Origin: Ulva prolifera | Lineage: Eukaryota > Chlorophyta > Ulvophyceae > Ulvales > Ulvaceae | NCBI GenBank assembly: GCA_023078555.1 | Contig: CM041203.1 | Coordinates: forward strand, 4,734,538 to 4,798,537 | Direction of reading: 5' to 3' | Length of the DNA stretch: 64,000 nt | Shown here: piece by piece, positions 1-15,566 of the stretch | Numbering within the stretch: the stretch's first letter is position 1 | Layout of the letters: each line of letters starts with the position of its first letter | Translations under genes and position numbers: made by a program | The notes under the pieces: model-generated | What the model was told of the DNA's origin: nothing | Seen by the model: the letters and a program-made list of their open reading frames with translations, nothing else | Database searches by the model: none

Positions 1-96
1 ATGTCCCTATTCATGTACCTCATCATACATACATGCAAAAAGCGTTGTTCCCAAAGGCGGCCACTCTTCCTTGGAGGTTACATGGTCAGGCTGCAG

Positions 97-3000
97 GAGA
101 TTGAAGGTGAGCAGCTGGCGAGGACACATGCTCGGCTCGAGGCCCTCCGGGCTGAGCTCTACTCAGGAAGTAGCTCCGACGAAGACGCCAAGGGTACACA
201 AGAGGAGGCTGCAGAGCCGCAGGAGCAGCAGCAGCTCTGGGTGGACACGCACGCCCCGCGGTCGTATCTGCAGCTTCTCTCCGCAGAGACCGCCAACGCC
301 CATGTGCTGTCGTGGCTCAAGTCCTGGGATCCGGTCGTGTTTGGCCAGGCGAAGAAGGCAGAGCCGGCGCCTGGCCTGCTCGCAGGAAAACGTACGCCCG
401 CTACCTTGTTCTCCAGGTGTTGCTGCTGCTGCTGCTGCTGTGGCAAGTGCCTGCTCGATTGCGCCGGAACCAGTGCAACTGTGCGGAGGTGCTGAGGTAG
501 CACTGGCAATGTGCAGAATGGTGCTACGCCTGCCGCACCATAGCCAGGAGAGTTTTCCCCAGGCACCACCGGACATGCATGATTCGCGCCTGCATGCCTG
601 CTGCATGCTTGTGGCAGCTCCATGATGTGTTCACTGCAACAGAGATCCCTAGCATGTCAAGACATGCTAGAGATCCATATTAAAGTGAACACATTGAAAC
701 ATTGCCATCATGCCTTGGTCTGAACGGAGCGCTTTGTCTGGATACCGAGCTCTCCGGGATGAGCTTTGCATGGGTATACGATGTCTGTATGGGTAAAAAG
801 GTTATACATTTGAGCACAACGTGTTGACACAGCTGAGCAGTACCAGGCACTGAAAGCCGAACCGTTACAATGGCTTGTGGCGGTCGATGCGCCACAAGGG
901 GTAATAATTCGCAACAGCTTACTGGTGCCTACGTCTCATGGGCCTCCTGGTTCATCACGTGATGCACATGCACGTATTCACGTGGTTTTTGCATGCTGTG
1001 TGCTGTGCTAGAGCAAAGCAGCCTAGTACTCATCAGCCGTGTCCCTTGCGGGTACTTGGTAATTCCAGACGGCTGTGACGGCATGCCCGTGAACGGCACG
1101 TTTGTGACACGACGGTCTGAGCTCTTTGTGTGATGTGCAGTGGCAGCCGCAGCGGCTCCGGCGGACAAGCGGCCAGAGTGCAAAGGGATTCTCATCGCCG
1201 GGCCCCCTGGTGCGGGCCTCCAGGTGCAACTGCGCTACAATCCCAGCCTCAGATTCTGGCCTACCTCATCGTCTCTCTGCGTCTCTGCTCATGTCACGAT
1301 GCAGAGACATGTTCTGTGTGTTTTTGGCCGGCAACGGACACAATGGATGGTCGCAATCGTCACCTGTGTTGTAGCATGCACGTGCAGGTGTCGGCAAGAC
1401 GACGCTCGCGCACGTCGCGGCGCGGCACTGCGGCTACCGCGTTGTCGAGATCAACGCTTCCGACGAGCGCTCCCGCAGCGCCCTCCTCTCCGCCGCCGCC
1501 GCCGCCGTCCAGATGCAGCCCGTCCTGGGCGACCGCCGCCCAAACTGCCTCGTCATCGACGAGATCGACGGCGCCCTCGGCGGCGGAGCCGCCGCCGGCG
1601 GTGGCGGCGGCGCCGTCGCGGCGATCGCGGAGATCATCCGGACGGGCCGGGTGAGGGTGAAGGAGGGGGAGGGGGCTGGGAGTGGGAGGGCGGGGTCGGT
1701 GCCGCTGTCGCGGCCGGTGATCTGCATCTGCAATGATCTGTACACGCCGGCGCTGCGGCCACTGCGGGAGGTGGCGGAAGTGCTGGAGGTCGGGCCGCCG
1801 GAGGACCGCATGCTGCGGGCGCGGCTGCGGGAGGTGTGCAGGCGGGAGCGTGCAAACGTGCAGGAAGCCGTGCGTACCCTTTCCAAGGCACACAGCCATG
1901 GCAGCGCATTGCTGGTCTCTGGTGGCCACCGCTGTCGATGTGAGATTGCATGCATGCCGTGCTTGTTAGTTGTGCATATGCCCTGCGGTGTCTGTGATCG
2001 CATGGCACGCAAGACGGCCAATGCGCAGCATGCATTTGGAGGTCGGGACATTCACGGACAGCGAGGGGGGCACGTGTGTGGTTTGTGGCTACAGCAGGCG
2101 CAGAAACACGGCAGCTTTGAGCTTCGCCTTTGAAGATCTGAGCGTTCATGATCCTGTACTGGTGTTCTGCCGTGTAACGGACAGTTGCCGCCTGATCCAT
2201 TCACAACACAGCCTGTGCCGCGCTGCAGGCGCTGAAGACGATGGCGAGCAAGGCCGCGGGGGACATCCGCAGCTGCCTCAACACACTGCAGCTGCTGGTG
2301 GCGCGGCACGGGCAGGTCGTGGCGGCGCACGTCGCCGGGGCCACCGTCGGCGAGAAGGACATGACGGCCGCTCCGTTTGAGGTGTGGGAGCAGCTGCTGA
2401 CGACGCGGCGGCCACGCGCGCCGGACATGCTGCGCTACCTCATGGCTTTCGGCGAGCACGACCTGGTGCGCCTGTTACTGTCACACACATAGTTTGATCC
2501 CGGTGCATGTTGCTACTTTACCCACGAAGAACATGCAGGAGCATGGACCATTGCATGGCGGATCACTGGAGCGGGACCTGACAATGGGGGACTATGCCTT
2601 GCAGCTGATTCCAGATTCTGTTACAGGGAGTCACGGCTGGTGTGCGGATGGTGTTGTGTTCTGGGGTTAGAGCTGAAGCGTGATGCTCGCCTAAGCTGCC
2701 CTTGTGTTCTTCGATTGTGCATCGGCCCGCGCTCTTGCGGCCAGTTGTCGCTTTGCTGGACACAGCCAGTGTCATACTTGGCGCTTGCCAATGCTGTGGT
2801 GCTGTCCTGTTTCTGAGCTGCCAGGCGCAGCCGCTGTGGGGACTGACTTTGCGGTGGCAGGGAAGTTCACTGACAGTATGCATGCAGATCATGCGTGGAG
2901 TGCATGAGAACATGCTCGACCTCCCCTACATGGACCAGGACCTGGAGCGCACCGCGGAGATGACGGAGTGGCTGTGCGACTTTGACCTGTGGCAGCGCCA

Positions 3001-5443
3001 ATGCATGCGGAACATGCGCTTTGAGCTGATGCCTCTGCTGCCCGTGTCGGTGCTCGCCTGCGCCAACCTCTGCCAAGGTGCGCAACCCAAACACGATGTG
3101 CGTGCATGCGCTAGCGCACCTCTTGTGACCATGTGGTGACCTGTGGCTTCTCCCAGCTGCTTGCGCTCGAACGTGTTGTTCTCCTTTTAGTGTCTTCCAC
3201 ACACGGTGTCATGCGTTACCTCCCTAAGACTGAGCTGGCCCGGTGCTGTGGCATTTCGTCTGCGCCACGCATGTACGTGCATGCGCCCACGCGGCAGGTA
3301 CACATGCATGCTTCAGCCCAACATTCCCATGGCACACACCCACAGGTGTTGACACGCTCTGAATCTACCACAGACAAACCCCCATGCGGCTGTGGCTCGG
3401 TCCCGCACCTATACTTCATTTCACCAACACTGTAGCGACACCATGTCACACCGGCAGTCCACACTCTCCCGTCAGTGAAACCCTCGGCGCGGTGTTGCAG
3501 TGCACACTCGTGCCCGGCTGCGGTGGCCGAAGCAGGGCCCGGCGGTGGCGCGGCGTGCCGCCGCGGCCCGCGCGACCGTTGCCGACTGGGCCGCGGCGCT
3601 CCCCCCCCGCTGCGCGACCTTCTCCCTCGCATACGCTGCGCTCCACCTTGCTCCCGCCGTCGCCGCGGCGCTGTCGCCGCCCCCGGACTCCCTCAACGGC
3701 CTGCTGCTCGGCACCGGCCCGCCCGCAGTGGCCGAGCGGCTGCTGGCGCTGATGCTGGACTACGGCGTCACGTATGACCTCGGTCGCGGGCCTCCTGGGG
3801 CGCTGGCGGGGCTCTCGTCTGATGCCCCTGTAGACACTGGTGCGCCTCTAGAGGAGATTTGTGTATGTGAGGTGGGTTAGCCTCAAGACCTGGGCCTTCG
3901 CTTGTGCGGGATTAGATTGTGAGTGTGGCTGCTGAAGCATCCCCTGGCTTTGAACAGCAGCCAGCATTGCGTCTCAGCATGCTATGTTGTAGCTCTGCTG
4001 TTGTTTGCAGTGCACATCTACTTTATCACTGGTTTGATGTGCCAGGGAAGCGTACTGGTGCAAGATGTGCATGCACAAACAGGTTCCTCACGCGTTGCGC
4101 ATGTGCTTCTACATGCCCTCTCATATTGCCGCTAAATCGCGTGTCCATTTCAACCACTTGTCAGTGCATGCGACCACGCGACCCACCGATCCGCATGTGC
4201 AGGCACGCCCCTCAAGCCTCCAATACATGCTCTGCATGCATATGACATGGAAGCGCCCAACCAGCGCAGCACGCTCTCCGAGGCCCTCCGCACTGTCCTG
4301 CTGCACCGGCGGCAGATGCAGGAGGCCAAGCGGCTGGAGGAGCGTGCGGAGGAGAAGTCCAAGCAGCTGATGAGTCAGCGGCAGCCGGGGCACGCCGGCG
4401 GCGTGGCCGCCGCCCCCGGCACCGCCGCGGCCGTGCGAGCCATGTTCGGCATGGGCCCGGCTCCGATTGCCGACGCCAACGTGGCCGCTGCGCAGATCGA
4501 TGCAGCCGATCCCATGGACGAGGCGGGCCGCGAGAGCTGCGGCGGGTCAGCTGCGGATGATGGCGGCCGCAGGTCCCGGGGGCGGCTGTCAGAGGTGCGC
4601 GGGGCTGCGGGGAGCGCGAGCGCGATGCTGCGGGCGGCCCGCGCGCCCAAGGCCGTGGCTGCGGGCAACTGGCTGACTGCGATGGGCAGCAAGTCCAAGA
4701 AGGCGAAGCACCGGCGGGTGTTGGAGGTGGACGGGGAGCCGCTGCGGCTGCCGGAGGGCGTGTCGGCATCGCAGACGACGGGCAAGCTGCACTTCCCGGT
4801 CACCTTCAAATTCCACGAGGTGCGCTGCAGTCTCCCCGGACGGTGCCTCTACCTTCCGTGCCCTTGCTGCGCAGACAATCAGACCAACAGTCAATGTGTG
4901 AAACGGTTGGTGGCGTCAAACAAACGATGGGCAAAATCCTGGTTTGTTTCCTCTTGGCTGCAGGCGAATTCGGTCAGCATCAACGTATGTTATCAGCAGT
5001 AGCAGTGGTGGGGCCAACGCACACGGCCAGGCATCCAGAGTCCCAAGTCATGTGCACTGACCTGATCACCACGGGCTACAACGCCACCCAGACTCAATCC
5101 CGCTGCAGTTCATGTAACGCACTGCCACAACGGTGGACCTCGTGCTGCAGCAATGGTGCTTTAAGGCGTATGACTGTAGGTGGTGATAGAATGCATGAGC
5201 GTGCTTCTGCATCACCTTGGGGAGTGCATGGTCGGGTCAGTTTGCACAGGCTGCTATTGGCTGCTATTGGCTGTGCTAGTGATTGTGAGCCACGCGCCAA
5301 GCTCGGCTTCCCTCTGGCGGCATTACATGCCATGGATCATGGCTCACATGCGGGTGTTCCTGCAGGGCTACACGAATGCGGTGAAGAGGCCGCTGCAAAT
5401 GCGGGACCTCTTCCCTCACCTCAAGTCGAAGCCAGCTGCCTGA
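97..5443 (+). CDS. CTF18: CTF18-like alternative clamp loader large subunit (5' partial)
   Basis: Large subunit of the alternative RFC complex that handles PCNA for sister-chromatid cohesion and replication checkpoint signalling in the nucleus. Proposed exons: 97-391, 1141-1209, 1388-1857, 2229-2465, 2888-3077, 3501-3839, 4254-4819, 5366-5443; all joins keep frame. In order one sees the family lead-in WVDTHAPRSYLQLLS and VLSWLKSWDPVVFG, a Walker A GPPGVGKTT split by intron 2, VVEINASDERS, Walker B CLVIDEIDG, the LSRPVICICNDLY block, DIRSCLNTLQLL, GVHENMLDL, and the CTF18-specific C-terminus FKFHE-GYTNAVKRPL. The first exon probably starts at the CTGCAG acceptor at 91-96, so N-terminal exons lie left of the window; an ATG start at 82 is the alternative. 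The join 3839/4254 is the least certain. Family assignment is firm; catalytic motifs are intact. Confidence 0.9.
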
Positions 5444-5501
5444 GGGACCCGGCGGTGTGGAGCACAGATTCTTGACGTCCAGTAGTCCTGCGATGCAGGT
5501 T

Positions 5502-5506
5502 TGTAA
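5502..5506 (+). terminator. TGTAA, candidate polyadenylation signal of the CTF18-like gene
   Basis: TGTAA lies 59 bases after the CTF18 stop codon. This pentamer is the usual polyadenylation signal in chlorophyte algae. Position is plausible, but the motif is short and occurs by chance. Confidence 0.35.
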
Positions 5507-6486
5507 CAATTCATTCCTCAGTTGCAGCGATGCTGGACGCGATCATGTGCTTGCTGGCCAGCACAACCTTCGAGCCCCAGTGAACATTGCATTGCCATGC
5601 AACTCTTGCTGTTACGGCCACCTGCTGGAGAAATTGTTTCGTTTTCCTCCGATGGGGTGGCATGTGGGCAGCCTTCGCACTTTGCTTGCCCATCTTCCGG
5701 TCAGGACACTGCATACGTTTGCTTCTGGAACATCAGCTTGGAGATTGCTGTCGTTGCTGTTTCCCAGACCTGAATCATGTCAGATAGGTGCAGCTACAGC
5801 TTCAAGCGTGTGCCGCAGTCAGCTCTTTGTCTGCCTGAGATGCTATCAGGACACATTGGCAGTGACAACATTGATCCGTATCAACATGGAGGAGTCGTCT
5901 GGACTGCATGGCTGCTTCCCCAAGAGGTTTGGCAGGGTGTCCGAAACAAAACAATCATGCACGGCATATGAAAAGATGTGGTTTGAGGGCCTGATGTTTG
6001 GCGGTTGACCGGTCAATGATTGCTACATGAGTGACAGCGTGTCCATGGTGTACATAAATGTGACACCTCATCCCGCATGTGTCTCATGCCATGTGGGAAC
6101 TTGTGTGTGTGTGCGTCAGTGTAGGGGCTTTGGTTTCCGCTTTTGCTGGATCGGTTGTGGAGTAAAGTAAATCTGAATTTACTGAGCCGTATCCTATTGG
6201 ACATTGACAACTCTGAGTTAACGGGACCACATATGCCGAAGGATTGGGTTGCTCTTGCCATTTCAATCGAATTCCCCATAACGCTGTTCAGCAACAACTT
6301 TGCCATGCACAGCCTTTTGTCAGCCAATTGTGCTTCGTTGTGTTGACCTAGATCTTCTTGGCTTTTTCAAGAGACACATTGTACCACAGCTCAACTTCTG
6401 TCAGGCCAAACAAGCGTGACCAGAGCAACAACTGCAGTGCCAAATTTCAAAACCGACCACGCATGTCCACAGCCAGGTGATATAAC
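5507..6486. other. Intergenic, no supported gene
   Basis: Open frames here are short, lack splice-compatible continuation and match no recognised family. The only structured part is a reverse-oriented copy of the dispersed repeat at 6161-6243. The stretch separates the 3' ends of two converging genes. Confidence 0.5.
6161..6243 (-). repeat. Dispersed repeat, reverse copy
   Basis: Read on the minus strand this matches the 3' half of the repeat at 37534-37716: CCTTCGGCATATGTGG, then GAGTTGTCAATG, then AGGATACGGCTCAGTAAA followed by a run rich in TTTACTTTAC. Similarity is high over about 80 bases and stops at both sides. Element type unknown. Confidence 0.75.
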
Positions 6487-7652
6487 TCATTCATCACTTG
6501 GGTCTTTTGTGTAATCACCCACAATCTTGGTGAAGTTGGAATGCTTCCCAAAAGTGGTTGATCCGTACTGATGGGTCCCATAGTGTGCTGCATTATACTG
6601 CTGCCGCGCAAACGCACTGCTGTAGATTGTGATGGGAACATCGGTACCAATGTTGATCATGCTTGATTGTGGTGGCTGCTTGCTGTGCACAAATCGGTCT
6701 GCTGCATCACGGGTCAGGCAGCGTGTCTCGGCCAGAAAGTTGGCATCCCTGTTCACCGGGCCTCCGTCCATGGTTTTCATTTGTACCTTCCCAATTCTGC
6801 ACAGATTTTGGCCTCTCCAGAACCAGCGCACTTCTAGCACAAAGCGCCGAGTGTAGAACCAGCAGCTCTGGGAGTTCTTCCTTGCTACCAAAATCATGTG
6901 AAGTTGGCAGATGCAGAATGGCTGTGTTCATGTGGCAAGATGAGGAATGAGGGCTAGAGTGGATCGCACTTTATATCAGATGTGTCATGCTGCACAAAGG
7001 TCGTTCCGTAAGTGGTGGACAAGTCTCTCTCCAGGCTCGGTGGCTGTGGGACCATAGTCTGTGCCACCACAGCCAGCTGGGCTAGCTCTGCTGCTTCACG
7101 TGGACCCACTGCTGAGCCTGATGGATATGTAATGAGATCACCTAGCCTGTCCGATGGTGGCTGGTACACCACTGTTGTTGTGGGGAGCCATTCTGCTGAC
7201 AGCTGCAATCGTTTGCCACCTTTGAATAGTCGCTCTAGCGTCGGCTCGTGCATGGCACTTGCATTGATCAAGCAGACATGGATTATGCTTGTGCATTCAA
7301 ACGGCAACGGGCCCATACGTATTGTTCATCATGCTCCAGAGTTCGGGGGAGAGTGTCCTGCTTTGTCTTGCCCTGCTTGTGTACATGTTCTGCGTACACC
7401 GACGTTGATGGCTTGGATGCATCTTGACAGACAGTCTTTAGTCTGTGAATCCCCGTTCGCGACGCAAGCGTTCGCTCCTGTAGCATCGGCATGTCAAGAG
7501 CGCACTACGCATCGGACCACTGGCCAGTGCTCGCCACTGCGAACCCGGAACTGTCTGTTACGCACCTCCACCCAGTTGCCAATTAAAGTGGGGACTTTCC
7601 CGTCGATTTTGTTGTAGGCTACATATGGTGTGGCTTCAGTCTGAGCAGCCAT
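6487..7652 (-). CDS. SPAG8-like axonemal microtubule inner protein (tentative)
   Basis: Minus-strand multi-exon gene. The first exon (7652-7566) starts with a good ATG and encodes TPYVAYNKIDGKVPTLIGNW, ending in VE before a GTGCGT donor; the next begins at 7477 with ERTLASRTGIHR after a CTACAG acceptor, restoring the NWVEER block seen in SPAG8 and related ciliary proteins. A third block near 7260-6985 contains PTLERLFKGGKRLQLS and TTYGTTFVQHD. The last block ends at 6487 with VPITIYSSAFARQQ and YGSTTFGKHSNF, a tail style common in doublet-microtubule inner proteins. Ends of exons 2 and 3 are not resolved. It faces the docking-complex-like gene at 8208 across 555 bases. That it is a ciliary protein is an inference from these motifs; the exact orthologue is uncertain. 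Confidence 0.5.
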
Positions 7653-8207
7653 GGAAACGTTGTCGGTGATGCGTCAACACAGACGAGGCCGGCATACGTC
7701 TGCCACACTTTGCCAGAGATATCCAAACCTGACTACAAGACAGTGTCACGACGAAGCTGCAGCGTGTTACGTGTAGAAACTGCTACGCGATCCAGGAACC
7801 CACGAGCATCGCAACATCGCATGGGCATGGACGCTCATCGCCACACTCGTGAGACCATTCAGGCTGGTTACGTTATAGTGGATCGAACGAAAGCAACAGC
7901 CAGCATAGATGTCAATTAGCCAGCCTAGCTACCAGCAGGATCAGTGCAGCTGTCAGCCTTCAGCCTGACGTTCGATCGCCACCGTTGCCACGCTGGGAAC
8001 GAACAGCTGCAATGTGTACGCGCGATCCGCCAATGCTCCACCAGCGGTCATGATTATCTGAAGTGGACCGGCTAGTATGCATGAACGGCTGTTTACTTGC
8101 TATCAGTAGATGCAGATCGCATTGTTTTCAGCTGCACACCGTTAAAAGCCAGTTAACTCGTGTATCTGAGATTCAGCTTCTCGTCATCTTGCAGACTCGC
8201 AACCAAT
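7653..8207. promoter_or_regulatory. Shared intergenic promoter region of two divergent axonemal-like genes
   Basis: The 555 bases between two outward-facing ATG codons must hold both promoters. I see no clear TATA box and no good RFX X-box. Role is inferred from position only. Confidence 0.45.
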
Positions 8208-9990
8208 ATGCAGCAGGAAATTGAGTGCCTAACTGGTGTTTTAAGAGCTGTGCAAGCCTATCGCGACTCTCCGTCAGCAGAAGCGCTTATGAAAACGCTG
8301 CAAAGCAAAGTCATTGAGCAACGGCAGCGCTACGACAAATTAGTACACACACGCACGTCGAAAGTGCGTCACGTGGCTACAACTTTATTGTCATCGAAGC
8401 CGAGACAACGAAAGGTCATGCTGTCACAGGAGCGCGAGCTTGAAGCAGTCATCAATGAACTGAAAGCATTAAGAGAAGAATCAGCGGTCCGAATTCCAGA
8501 CAAGGCCAGCCAGAGACGATTGCGTCTTGCAACCAACAATATAGCGAAGGCACGAATGAAGCTTCAGGAGGCGCAGTCTATAGAACAGATGTACAGGGCT
8601 CTGCTGCTGCAGCTTCGCAATGATCGCGAGGTTGCACGAAAAGATCTAGCAGACATCGAGACTGCGTGTGATAAGGCAGATCGAGAGATGGTGCAGCTAC
8701 AGCAGCAGCTGAAGCAACGCAGGGCAGAGCATGCGACTGCGTTAGACCAATACAGCATGCTGGTTTCATCTCTTCAAGCAGCCAAACATCAAGCTCATGC
8801 ATCCATTCTACAGATGCAACGTGACATTCTGGGCTGTCATGAAAAGCAGCAGTCATCGAAACAAAAGCCATGCACGGTGAGCTGCATCATTTTCATCTGC
8901 CATGTTGGTTGTGTTCAGTGGGGCCATCACCGGCTGACAATTACATTAACCAGTCTCTTGCCAGGACACTGATCCTTTGATTGTCCATCTTGTTGTTCCG
9001 GCTGTGTTGTAGCTCATGCTGTGCGAGAAAAGAGTCAAGCCACCATGCCACTGTTCACTCTGCCTTCTGTTCATGCAGCTGGAAGGCGTAAAAGCTGACG
9101 TTGAAGCTGGCGAACTCTACCTTGCTTCCATGTTGCGGCAAGGCCACAGTGTTCGCCCTGCATCACTGTGCCAAGACACGTTTTCGCCTGAGAGATCGAC
9201 GGAACATGTTGCAGGGCAACAATGTCGTCCTAACAGTCTCCCTGGAACGCAACCCAGATCGCAAAATAATGGAGATCTGTCAACCTCGTCTCTTGCAGTG
9301 GTATCTGCAAAAACGTGCAGCAGCGGTGTGCTTGAAGCTGGCACAAGTACACTCATTTTGGACATGGACAAGGTCATACTGGATGAACCACGACGTGGAC
9401 CAAAGACCAGCATGCATGGCACTTGTGAAGACATGGACAAATCAATCGCAGATCCATGCATTGATCCAGCTGCAGATATGCCATGCGGTCCAAGCGGTCC
9501 CTCTCACAACGCTGATGTTGGGGAGATAGCTGAGCTGAGCTTGATTCAGGCAGACTACGCCAGCACTCGGGCTGTCAGCTGCAGTGGATCAGATGACAGC
9601 AGAGAACACCATCGTGCATATGATAAACACACGAATCACAGCAGCAGTGCAGGTAGCAATTCGCCCGCATGTGGCTTCAGAGATGATCATATGGACATGG
9701 TCAAGAAGGAGACCAATGCGTCTGAAGTGGGACCAGTACGAGGTGGCCAAGAGGATACGAGGCTCACTGAAGAGGATTTGGTTGAGGCGTGGGGAGTTGT
9801 TGAGCGATGTATACCAGGTGTCAGGCGCTTGGGGCATCACTGTGGCACCCAAGAGGAGGTGATGCAGACAGTGGCGGTCATTTCCGAGGCACAGAAAGAG
9901 ATGGTTGCAGTACTGCAGCAGTGGGTCGACAGCGGGAAGGCCGAGCTGGCTAGGCGGCAAGAAGGTGCATTGAACGTGGTTGCTGATTGA
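8208..9990 (+). CDS. Coiled-coil protein, outer-dynein-arm docking-complex-like
   Basis: Two exons, 8208-8876 and 9079-9990, joined in phase 0 by a GTGAGC donor and a CATGCAG acceptor, giving 526 residues. The first 220 residues are almost continuous heptad-rich coiled coil. Within it, a segment reading AKARMKLQEAQSIEQMYRAL and LLQLRNDREVARKDLADIE resembles the block in CCDC114/CCDC63/ODA1-type docking proteins, where a neighbouring EAQSIRKTY motif precedes a conserved LKEER segment. The second half is low-complexity, Ser/Asp-rich, and ends in a short helical tail around LTEEDLVEAWGVVERCIPG. The in-frame ATG at 8208 precedes the coiled coil directly. Its partner in the head-to-head pair also looks axonemal, which supports a ciliary role. 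The family call is moderate; a generic coiled-coil protein remains possible. Confidence 0.6.
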
Positions 9991-14571
<4,581 letters not shown>

Positions 14572-15566
14572 GGGTGGCTGCTCTGGTGAGGCCGCGTGCG
14601 CGGCGCTGCGCAGGCGGGGGATGGAGGTTCGCTGTCCTTGGGGTGTTCCTGCTGTTGCTGTTGCATCGGCTTGAACCATTATTGTTGCAGCCGTTGCTTG
14701 CCACTGGCGATCGTCGGCGTGCTGTGGAAGCCTGTGGAGTTCCTGTCGGCCAGCATGAACTGTCGGTGTGTTGCGTGGCGACATTGGGTCTGAAGGAAGG
14801 CTTTGGGCGGCATCCCACAGCGCAACGTGCGGGGGCGTTGTGGACGCTCGGACACGCTCCTCTGTGCGTGTCCCCGGTGCAGTGGTGGCTTCGATCTGGT
14901 GGCTCCGTGGAGCCCGTGCCGCCCACTGACGCATGTCTGAGGAACTGACCGTTGTGCAGGTCTTCCGCCAAGATTGCACGCACAATATCCGATGGTACCA
15001 GTGTCATCCGCGGTAGCGACACCGGTGTTTGGAGGCGCAGCTTGAATGCCTAGTGGGGCAGCGAGCACTTCCGGGGCGGACCGATCGCCAGACGGTCCCG
15101 GAGACATCGAGCAACGAGCCGAGACAAGGGAGCACTGAGCACTGGTGCATGCACAAGGCCATGAGTAGGGCAGACTCTGCAACAGCGGTTTTGTAATCCC
15201 AAATTGCTGACTGATTTGCAAAGCCTGTGATGTTGAACACATAGCTCTGGCCTCCACAACAACAGCTCTTGAGGTTCCACCCTTTGTCGCCCTGTTATGG
15301 CAGATGACTCAAGATCTCGGTTGTACCGTCAATGTCACATGAGTCATATGATATGACTCGATGCTCCTATACAGCACCGCGGTCAAGTCGTGTGTTCACA
15401 ACAGCAGCAACTGATCCGTGCCTGCATTTTGGGACGAGCGGCAGAAGCCCATGCGAAGAGGATCGTTACTGTCTTGTTGTGTTTACAAACTGTCCGAAGT
15501 CTGACAGTGTACAAGATCTTTTATGATGACACAGTAATCATAGCGCTAATCAACTTCATTCAGCGC
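14572..15566. other. Intergenic, no supported gene
   Basis: Downstream of RecQ. Frames here are mostly antisense shadows of the GC-rich final exon. A TGTAA at about 15192 is the first candidate poly(A) signal but is far from the stop codon. Confidence 0.4.

Noticed and set aside
1360-1929. Long minus-strand frames over CTF18 exon 3
   Set aside because: They mirror GC-rich codons of the AAA+ domain and read as Arg/Pro-rich shadow sequence without domains.
8013-8030. RFX X-box in the divergent axonemal promoter
   Set aside because: GTTGCC followed by GGGAAC has a 5-base spacer and a mismatch, outside the usual X-box; green algae also lack clear RFX factors.
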